A DNA stretch of 7,984 nucleotides from DASUCS01 sp041166365 (GTDB lineage Bacteria; Actinomycetota; Acidimicrobiia; Acidimicrobiales; JACDCH01): assembly GCA_041166365.1 (NCBI GenBank), contig JBEEFX010000355.1, positions 1 through 7,984 on the forward strand, in the 5' to 3' direction. Below, one piece after another: positions 1 to 6,261 of this stretch; the stretch's first letter is position 1, and each line of letters starts with the position of its first letter. A program made the position numbers and the translations under genes. The notes beneath the pieces are model-generated. The model did not search any database. It saw only the letters and a program-made list of their open reading frames with translations, and was not told the origin of the DNA.

Positions 1-3000
1 AGTGCGCTTGGCGGACGACGATGTACGCAGCGCCGACGGCCAGCAGTCCAGGCGAGCCCAGAGCGAGCCACCAGCGGGCCCGCCGGCTTCTCATTGCGGC
101 CGCCGCGACCAGCGCAGTGACAAGACCGGCGGCGACGCTGATGACCGCGGCCGCCACCAGGCCCGAGCACGCGGCCACGACGAGTGTCAGCAACAGGCTC
201 GGCTCGTCGCGACCGCGTGAGCGTGCGAACGTCCTCCACGTGATCGGCTCGGGCTGCGGATCGTCGACCGCGAGCGGGTGCGTGCGCGGCCGGCGAACGG
301 CCAGCACCAGGCACAGGACGACGCCGAGCGCCGACAGGATGAGCGCGATCCACACTCTGCGCTGCGGCGCCCAGTTCAGGTGCACGTGGATGGTGGCCGC
401 GGGAGTCGAGACGAGCCACCCGTTCGCGTACCCGTCGACGAGTTGCGGCGCGCCGAGCCCGTGTCCGTCAGCGGTCGCGGTCCAGCCGCGGTTGAAGCTC
501 TGGCCCAGCACGACCCAGAAGGGCGTTCCCGGGGTCGGGTTCGTGATCGTGAGGTCTGCGTCGGTGCGGCCTTGTCGATCGATCTGCACGGTCGGGCCGG
601 GGTGGTGGCCGGCCCCGGGAGCCGTGATCGCCGCGGGCGCTTCGCCGTCCACCCCGGATTGCAGCACGAGGCGATCGAGGTCGATGCCGGTGTCGATTCC
701 CTTCGCGGCGCGTAGCACGTGGTCGCCCGCGCCCAGGAGCAACCCACCGTCGTCGCCCGCGCACGGCGCCACGGTGATGGCCCGCCCCGCCTTCGCATCG
801 GCGACGAAACCGGTCAGCTCGATGCCGTACGACTGACCGTCGACCGTCAGCAGGTCCGTGCGGCATCCGGAGTCGAACGCTCCGGTCGGTGCCACGGCCG
901 ACAGGCCCTCGATGCCGAGCTCGGCGATACCAACCGGCATTCGGATGTCGCCGTTGGAGAACCAGTCGGTGGTCGTCGTCTCGCGAACCCCGTCGACCAC
1001 GACCTTGATCGACGAGCCGGTGACCTCGTCGGGCAGGTCGATCGGGACCTTGACCGTGGCGTCGGTGCCGTGCGCGCTCAGTTGGTCCGTGATCGCCGGA
1101 ACCGTGATGCTGGCCGCGGGCTGACCGTCGGCTTCGATGCGCAGATGGGTCGGCACCGAGTGGCGGCCGTCCGCCACGACCCGCAGGTCCAGATGCTTGA
1201 ACGTGATCGGGCGACCGACCTGGTACGTGAGCGCGTCGTCGCCAGCGGCGTCGAACGCGGGAGTCCAGGCGGTCAACGGATCACCATCGATCGCCGACGA
1301 CGCGCGCGCGGCGAGGTCACCGGGGAGCCGTCGAGTCGAGGTTGCGGTCGGGCCGATCACGCCCAGCAAGAGGTCGATCGTCGCGTCGTCGACGCGGGCC
1401 GAGAGCCGGGCGCTTCCCCCGAGCGCAAACGTACGGGCCGTCGGCTGCGTCCACGATCGGGCGATGGCCAGCTCCTCGTCGTCGCGCACGGACTCTGCCG
1501 GATCGACGCGTCGTCGTTCGAGCAGCAGGGTCAGCGGATGGGTCGACGACGACTCGCCCGCGGCCGCGAGAAGGTCCGTGGGCAGGCGCACGATCTCGTC
1601 GCCGTGGCGACCATCGACGTCGACCTCGGTGAAGCCGACCTCGGTGAGACCGTTGTACCGAACCGGCCGACCGGGCTCCGGCACCCGTCCGGAGTCGTCG
1701 GCGCGGATGATGAGCTCGAGCGACGAGAACGAGCGCTGCGGGAAGCTGATGACCTGACCGGCGGGGGAGCTCGATGCCGCGGTCAAGTCGACCGGCACCG
1801 TGTCGCGCCCGTCGAACCGTAGATCCATCGCCGTGATGGAACGGTTGCGGTAGCCGGACAGCACCTGCGTGACGGTGATGTGGTCGGTGTCGACGGGCGT
1901 GGTGAAGTCGAGTCGCAGCTCTTCACCGCGGACGTCTGAGGACGCACCGGTGCGCCAAGACGTACGCGCGTCCCCATCGACTGCGTTCGCGGGCCGGTAC
2001 TCCGGTGTGAACGTGATCGGGTTGCCATAGCTCGTTGCGCGAGCCGAAACGCCTCCCGGATACTGCGTGACCGTGTAGGCGTTGTCGCCCGCGCTGGGAA
2101 ACACGGGCAGCCGGTTGTCGGTCAGGTCTTCGCGCAGCGGCTGTTCGCCTACCTGCTCCGTGTAGCCGAGGTTGTCGCGCACGGTGCTCCAGCGCCGTCC
2201 TTGCCGGCGGTTGGAGTCGGTCAGCACGAGCGCCGCTCCCCGCGCGATGAGACCGTTCAGCGTGTTCTGGTCGCCCGCGTAGGTCGCCGAGTACTGCACG
2301 AGCTCCGTTCCGTCGAGCAGGCCCGCGGACGCGAGGGCGACCAGCCCCTCACCGTCGCCCGACACGAGAAGCGGTTGTTGCGCGTCCGCGGTCCGCACGA
2401 TCGCCCGCTGGCCGTCGACCGTGAACACGGCGACGGGCGCGTACGGCACGCCGGTGTCGTCGCGCAGCGCGGCCTCGTCGTTCATCGGCGCGATCGGCGA
2501 GGGCTGATTGATGGTGGGCGCCCCGAACGTGGCGGTCGGTGAAACGCCTCCCGCGGCACCGAGCAGCGCCATCACGTCATAGGGCCGAGCGACGCGGAAG
2601 CGCTCGTACTGGAGGTCGTTGCGGGCCACGATCTGCCCGACGCCGAGAAGTCGCGCGATCGGTGCGATCGCTTCCGGATCGAGCGTGTTCTCCTGCAGCC
2701 GGCGGTCGAAGGCGTTGAGCAGATCCGCGGAGGGAGGCGAACCGTACGGAATGAGCTCACGCGCGACGTAGGGACGATCCATGAGCCCGGGCGTGATCGG
2801 ATCGACGGTGTTGCCCCACCGGTACGACGCGAAGTCGGTGCCGGGCACCTCGAGCACTCGCGTGTCGTGCGATTGGGCGTCGAGCGCCGATGCGGCGTCG
2901 AGCCAGTACTGCGGCAGGTTCTCGGGTCGATTGAGATTCGCCGCGACCATGTCGCCCGTGTACAAGGGGGGAAGGCCCGCGAGGATCAGCCCGATCACCG

Positions 3001-4255
3001 CGACACCCGCCGGAAGTGCGACTCGCGGCGCAGTGCGGATCAGCGTCGCGATGCCCGCGCTGAGCAAGACCGCCAGCCCGAGCACCACGAGCGGGATCGC
3101 TCGCGGGGTGCTGCGCATCGCCAGGCCGCGGGGGCTCTCCAGCAGCGCTTGCCACCACTGGCCCGTGAGCGGCGGGTCGTCCCACGGATGAGCGCCGACG
3201 GCGATGAAGAGGCCGACGGCCACGAGGGTTGCAAAATAGGCGCGGTGCTTCCACCGGCTCATCGCCGCGCCCAGCAACGCGAGCACGGGTGTGAGGTACG
3301 ACACGACGATCAGCCACAGTCGTTGTGTGTACGCCACGCCTGGCTCGATCCACGGGCCGAGGCGGTCGCCGCCGTAGAAGAACCAGTAGCCGAGGCCGCG
3401 CAGCACTTCGGGCGCGACCGCGGCGGACGCCACCACCTTCGCCGTCTCCGTGTACTTCAACACGTCGATGCCGTATCCGCCCTGCAGGGACAGCCCCGCG
3501 ATCCACCACAGGGAAGTGAGCAGGGAGAGGACGCCGATGCGGCCGAACGCGCCTGCGGCGCGCGGCAAGGGCGCCTCCTTCGTCACCCAGACCGCGAACG
3601 GGAACCAGAGGACCGGGCCCATGCCGGCATAGATCAGTCCGGTGGCGTTGATCTGCCCCACGACGAGGAGGACCAGCGCGAAGAATGCGGGCTCACGCCA
3701 TCCTCCTCGCCGAATCGCGCGGATCGTGAACGCGATCATCCACGGCAGACCGGTGAACGGGAGCAGGATCCCCGACAGGCGCGCCTCGAGCGTCAAGGTG
3801 TACGGCGTGAGCGCGTACGCGAACGCGGCGATGGTCGCGGGCAGCGGCGACCAGCGCAGCGTGCGCAGGAGGAACCAGACGCCCGCGCCGGCGAAGAACA
3901 GCAGCGAGCCGAGCCACAGCCGTTGTGCCACCCACATCGGGAGGCCGACCCTTTCGGTCAGCCAGTAGTACGGGCCCATCGGGAAGAGGTAGCCGATGTT
4001 CTGGTGCGTCACGGTGCCGAGCCCGACGTTGGGATCCCACATCGACGCGGCGCGCGACAGCAGCCGTCCCGGGTCCTCGTACAGATAGGTCTTGGTGTCG
4101 GCGCCGACCTCGCCCGGCGCGGTGAAGAGCAGCGGGATGTAGCAGACGCCGGCCAGGACGGCGAGCGGCCAGCGCTCGGTGTAATGGCGCGCCCGCCGGC
4201 GAGCGGCGTGCCGCGGCGGTGGCGCGGAAGCCGCGCCTTTGGCTCGGCCTCTCAA
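1..4255 (-). CDS. aftD: AftD-like alpha-(1->3)-arabinofuranosyltransferase, GT-C membrane enzyme (3' end outside window)
   Basis: I translated this frame by hand from 4255 to the left edge: 1418 codons with no stop, so the C-terminus lies outside the window. Residues 1-430 are a multi-spanning GT-C membrane half. It holds GADTKTY (51-57; D53 is the likely GT-C acidic residue in the first outer loop) and QNIGYLFPMGPYYW (85-98). The family block RVLEVPGTDFASYRWGNTVD spans 466-485. A long extracytoplasmic part carries two discoidin/F5-8-like modules, about 735-880 (DGDARTSW) and 975-1115 (DGDPLTAW). C1131 and C1165 could form a disulfide. GQSFNRGW (1251-1258) and LVDGYANGW (1272-1280) are typical of the AftD C-terminal region. 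Membrane helices follow at about 1301-1320, 1353-1388 and 1395-1414. The mycobacterial family member is about 1400 residues. It transfers arabinofuranose from decaprenyl-phosphoryl-arabinose to arabinan outside the membrane; donor and acceptor here are inferred. The start is taken as the TTG overlapping the upstream TGA. An in-frame ATG at 4318 is possible but overlaps the upstream gene by 67 bases. Confidence 0.92.
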   Translation of the reverse strand, partial: MRGRAKGAASAPPPRHAARRRARHYTERWPLAVLAGVCYIPLLFTAPGEVGADTKTYLYEDPGRLLSRAASMWDPNVGLGTVTHQNIGYLFPMGPYYWLTERVGLPMWVAQRLWLGSLLFFAGAGVWFLLRTLRWSPLPATIAAFAYALTPYTLTLEARLSGILLPFTGLPWMIAFTIRAIRRGGWREPAFFALVLLVVGQINATGLIYAGMGPVLWFPFAVWVTKEAPLPRAAGAFGRIGVLSLLTSLWWIAGLSLQGGYGIDVLKYTETAKVVASAAVAPEVLRGLGYWFFYGGDRLGPWIEPGVAYTQRLWLIVVSYLTPVLALLGAAMSRWKHRAYFATLVAVGLFIAVGAHPWDDPPLTGQWWQALLESPRGLAMRSTPRAIPLVVLGLAVLLSAGIATLIRTAPRVALPAGVAVIGLILAGLPPLYTGDMVAANLNRPENLPQYWLDAASALDAQSHDTRVLEVPGTDFASYRWGNTVDPITPGLMDRPYVARELIPYGSPPSADLLNAFDRRLQENTLDPEAIAPIARLLGVGQIVARNDLQYERFRVARPYDVMALLGAAGGVSPTATFGAPTINQPSPIAPMNDEAALRDDTGVPYAPVAVFTVDGQRAIVRTADAQQPLLVSGDGEGLVALASAGLLDGTELVQYSATYAGDQNTLNGLIARGAALVLTDSNRRQGRRWSTVRDNLGYTEQVGEQPLREDLTDNRLPVFPSAGDNAYTVTQYPGGVSARATSYGNPITFTPEYRPANAVDGDARTSWRTGASSDVRGEELRLDFTTPVDTDHITVTQVLSGYRNRSITAMDLRFDGRDTVPVDLTAASSSPAGQVISFPQRSFSSLELIIRADDSGRVPEPGRPVRYNGLTEVGFTEVDVDGRHGDEIVRLPTDLLAAAGESSSTHPLTLLLERRRVDPAESVRDDEELAIARSWTQPTARTFALGGSARLSARVDDATIDLLLGVIGPTATSTRRLPGDLAARASSAIDGDPLTAWTPAFDAAGDDALTYQVGRPITFKHLDLRVVADGRHSVPTHLRIEADGQPAASITVPAITDQLSAHGTDATVKVPIDLPDEVTGSSIKVVVDGVRETTTTDWFSNGDIRMPVGIAELGIEGLSAVAPTGAFDSGCRTDLLTVDGQSYGIELTGFVADAKAGRAITVAPCAGDDGGLLLGAGDHVLRAAKGIDTGIDLDRLVLQSGVDGEAPAAITAPGAGHHPGPTVQIDRQGRTDADLTITNPTPGTPFWVVLGQSFNRGWTATADGHGLGAPQLVDGYANGWLVSTPAATIHVHLNWAPQRRVWIALILSALGVVLCLVLAVRRPRTHPLAVDDPQPEPITWRTFARSRGRDEPSLLLTLVVAACSGLVAAAVISVAAGLVTALVAAAAMRSRRARWWLALGSPGLLAVGAAYIVVRQAH
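4252..4255 (-). promoter_or_regulatory. TTGA stop/start overlap joining the GT4 and aftD genes
   Basis: The TGA stop of the GT4 gene (4254-4252) overlaps a TTG (4255-4253) that is in frame with the AftD-like protein. No other ATG, GTG or TTG occurs in frame between this TTG and the conserved GADTK motif, so the only rival start is further upstream (ATG at 4318). The same overlap at the previous junction favours this reading. Confidence 0.55.
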
Positions 4256-5469
4256 TGGCTGCGGCGGTTGGCCTCGGCGGCGAGCGCGCGCATGATGCCG
4301 ACCGCAGTGGACTCCCATGTGAACTGCGCCGCGTTGGCCAGCGCATTCTCACCGAGTTGTTTCCGCCGCCTGTCGTCGCCCGCGATCTCGGCGATCGCGG
4401 CACCCAGCGCGGTGTCGTCGTCGGGATCGACCAGCACCCCGGTGCGCCCGTCGAGCACGGCGTCGGAGTGGCCCACGATGCGCGTTGCGACCGCCGGCGT
4501 GCCGCAGGCCGCCGCTTCGGTGAGCGACATTCCCCAACCTTCTCGAGCCGACGCGCTCGCGACCATCCATGCTCGGCGATACAACGCGACGAGCTCGTGG
4601 TCGGACACGCGTCCGGCGAACGTGACCCAATCGGCCAGATCGAGCTCCTGCACCAGCTGGTCGAGCTGCTCGCGCTCGTAACCCTCACCGACGATCGTGA
4701 GGGACAGTCGCGGCTGGTGGCGCCTCGCCTCGGCGATCGCCCGGATCAAGTGGTCGTAGCGCTTCACCGGCACCAGCCGTCCGACGGCGACAACGAGCGG
4801 ATCGGGGGACTTGTCGCCTCCCGGGCAGAACATCGGGTCGATGCCCGGCGGCACGACCTCGACATTGCGCGGCGGAAGGTGCAGCTGTTCGACGATGTCG
4901 TCCTTCGACGAGGATGACAGCGTGACGATCGGCGTGCGTCGATACGCCAGCGGCGCGATCCGACGCTCGACGGTGTCGCCGAGGGTCGCGGCCCAGGGCC
5001 GCTCGTCGCCGAGCACCATCTGCCACATCTCTGCGTGCACATGGTGGAGGAGCACGACCTTCGGCCCGCGGTACCAGAGGGGCGACAGGAACGGCATGCC
5101 GTTCCAGATCTCGACGAGAGCGTCGCTCGGGCCATGGCCCCCGATCAGCTCGGAGATCACGGCGCGCGGGAAGATCAGATAGCGACCGGCGCGTCGAATG
5201 ACGTGGTAGCCGTCGCGGGTGATGTCGGGCGCATGACCTTGTGCATAGGACGTTCGCAGCGTCACGTCGACGCCCGCTTCGGCCCACAGCCGCGCGACGG
5301 TTGCGGCGTGCACCTCTGAGCCGCCCGCTTCGACGTCGGCGAGGTCGCGCCACGACAGCAGGTGGATGCGCCTGAGCCCGGCGCTCGCGGCGAGATCACC
5401 GATCTTGGCGATGCTGGCCTTGCTGGCGTCAGACGACGGCGACACCACTCGGGGCAGGGTAGCCGTCAA
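4252..5469 (-). CDS. Glycosyltransferase family 4 (GT-B fold), cytosolic
   Basis: This 405-residue protein has the usual length and layout of a GT4 retaining glycosyltransferase. The N-terminal acceptor domain starts near residue 33 (RRIHLLSW) and has GGSEVH (49-54), matching the glycine-rich loop, then HHVHAEMW (142-149). The C-terminal nucleotide-sugar domain has VVPPGID (205-211), VGRLVPVKR (229-237), GEG (261-263) and the EX7E motif with E310 and E318 in EGWGMSLTEAAACGTP. No signal peptide or membrane helix is visible, so it should act in the cytosol or on the inner membrane face. The sugar and acceptor cannot be told from motifs. Gene order suggests it builds or extends a lipid-linked envelope glycan later handled by the AftD-like enzyme. 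The start is TTG at 5469, overlapping the stop of the preceding gene. The first 30 or so residues are Ser/Ala-rich and outside the conserved fold, so the GTG codons at residues 8 and 9 are alternative starts. No Shine-Dalgarno sequence is evident. Confidence 0.93.
   Translation of the reverse strand: MTATLPRVVSPSSDASKASIAKIGDLAASAGLRRIHLLSWRDLADVEAGGSEVHAATVARLWAEAGVDVTLRTSYAQGHAPDITRDGYHVIRRAGRYLIFPRAVISELIGGHGPSDALVEIWNGMPFLSPLWYRGPKVVLLHHVHAEMWQMVLGDERPWAATLGDTVERRIAPLAYRRTPIVTLSSSSKDDIVEQLHLPPRNVEVVPPGIDPMFCPGGDKSPDPLVVAVGRLVPVKRYDHLIRAIAEARRHQPRLSLTIVGEGYEREQLDQLVQELDLADWVTFAGRVSDHELVALYRRAWMVASASAREGWGMSLTEAAACGTPAVATRIVGHSDAVLDGRTGVLVDPDDDTALGAAIAEIAGDDRRRKQLGENALANAAQFTWESTAVGIMRALAAEANRRSH
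5466..5469 (-). promoter_or_regulatory. TTGA stop/start overlap joining ppm1 and the GT4 gene
   Basis: On the minus strand the TTG start (5469-5467) shares two bases with the TGA stop (5468-5466) of the upstream gene. This arrangement suits termination-reinitiation and no Shine-Dalgarno lies just upstream, so translational coupling is likely. The uncommon TTG in place of ATG may set a lower level of the GT4 enzyme. Confidence 0.65.
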
Positions 5470-6206
5470 CGAGTGCGGCGCTTGGTATGCCGCAGCCGCC
5501 GGATGCGATCACGGAGCCCCCACCACGTGACGCGAGTCAGCTCCTCGAAGATCACCGCGCCCGACATCTTCGACGTGCCTCGCACGCGATCTCGGAACGT
5601 GATCGGCACCTCGGCGATCTGCTCGCCCTCCTGCACGACGCGGTACGCCATCTCCATCTGGAACAGGTAGCCGGTCGCGTGCGTCGTCTTGTAGTCGATG
5701 TTGTGCAGCGTCGTGGTCTTCCACGCCCGAAAGCCGGACGTGAGATCGCGGGCCTTCATCCCGAGCGCCAGCCGCGTGTAGAGATTGCCGTAGCGCGACA
5801 GGAAGCGGCGGTGCCATGGCCAATGCGGGATCTCGCCGCCGGGAACATACCGCGAGCCGATGACCATCCCGATGTCGTCCGTCAGCGCGGCGAGCAGCTC
5901 GGGCACCGCCGACGGATCATGCGAAAGGTCTGCGTCCATCTGCACCAACACGTCGTAGCCCCGCTCGATGCCGATCGCGAATCCGGCGCGGTATGCGCTG
6001 CCCAAACCGGCCTTCTCGCGGCGAACCAGGACGTCGATCTGGCCCAGCTCGTCGTTCACCTGCTGCGCGAGCTTGGCGGTGCCGTCCGGGCTGTTGTCGT
6101 CCACGACGAGGATGTCGACATCGGGCGCGGCGGCGCGAAGCCGCGGCAACAACTCGGGGATGTTGGCGGCTTCCTCGAACGTCGGCACGACCACCAGCGT
6201 GCGCAT
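5466..6206 (-). CDS. ppm1: Polyprenol-phosphate mannose synthase-type GT2 glycosyltransferase
   Basis: This 246-residue GT2 (GT-A fold) enzyme is of the DPM1/Ppm1 type. It would transfer a sugar, most likely mannose from GDP-mannose, to polyprenyl phosphate on the cytosolic face. The motifs appear in the expected order: PTFEE (8-12), VDDNSPDGT (35-43), QMDADLSHDP (89-98, with the metal-binding DAD), GSRYVPGG (117-124), DLTSGFRAW (154-162), GYLFQME (179-185) and PITFRDRVRGTSKMS (201-215). There is no C-terminal membrane helix and no fused Lnt-like acyltransferase domain, so this is a stand-alone catalytic domain; the basic tail (about 232-246) could help it bind the membrane. The ATG at 6206 fits the family N-terminus, with TAAGGT ending 9 bases upstream. 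Its stop overlaps the GT4 start, implying co-transcription. The polyprenyl-phosphate sugar could feed the GT-C enzymes encoded here. Related GT2 proteins can use glucose or other sugars, so mannose is the best guess rather than proven. Confidence 0.93.
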   Translation of the reverse strand: MRTLVVVPTFEEAANIPELLPRLRAAAPDVDILVVDDNSPDGTAKLAQQVNDELGQIDVLVRREKAGLGSAYRAGFAIGIERGYDVLVQMDADLSHDPSAVPELLAALTDDIGMVIGSRYVPGGEIPHWPWHRRFLSRYGNLYTRLALGMKARDLTSGFRAWKTTTLHNIDYKTTHATGYLFQMEMAYRVVQEGEQIAEVPITFRDRVRGTSKMSGAVIFEELTRVTWWGLRDRIRRLRHTKRRTR

Positions 6207-6215
6207 CAGGCGTGG

Positions 6216-6221
6216 ACCTTA
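6216..6221 (-). promoter_or_regulatory. TAAGGT upstream of the polyprenol-phosphate mannose synthase gene: -10 element or ribosome binding site
   Basis: TAAGGT sits exactly 9 bases before the ATG at 6206, the same spacing as TACCCT before the ATG at 7887. It can be read two ways: as a TANNNT -10 giving a near-leaderless internal transcript, or as a weak Shine-Dalgarno (AAGG with a 10-base spacer) on a message that starts upstream. The sequence does not decide between them, and no good -35 is visible. Confidence 0.35.
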
Positions 6222-6228
6222 CAGGCGG

Positions 6229-6258
6229 CGCTCCGCGGGCAGCAGGCGGACCGGAGCG
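6229..6258. repeat. Short inverted repeat in the 55-bp intergenic gap
   Basis: CGCTCCG (6229-6235) and CGGAGCG (6252-6258) form a perfect 7-bp inverted repeat with a 16-base loop. An alternative inner pairing is TCCGC (6232-6236) with GCGGA (6246-6250). It lies just past the stop of the membrane glycosyltransferase gene. No T-run follows on the minus strand, so it is not a standard intrinsic terminator. It may partly attenuate readthrough, or be chance in GC-rich DNA. Confidence 0.25.
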
Positions 6259-6261
6259 GGC

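Noticed and set aside
719..1822. A 367-codon plus-strand open frame
   Set aside because: It is low-complexity and rich in Arg, Gly, Asp and Val, and lies wholly antisense to the discoidin-like modules of the AftD homologue. No start context or domain supports it.
2867..4681. A 604-codon open frame on the plus strand, antisense to the AftD-like and GT4 genes
   Set aside because: It is rich in Arg, Gln, Glu and Ala with no recognisable motif or fold, while the opposite strand encodes clear, motif-complete enzymes across the same bases. High-GC coding DNA often leaves an antisense frame open.
6229..6258. Intrinsic terminator after the membrane gene
   Set aside because: The stem is only 7 bp with a 16-base loop and no T-run, so I list it only as an inverted repeat.
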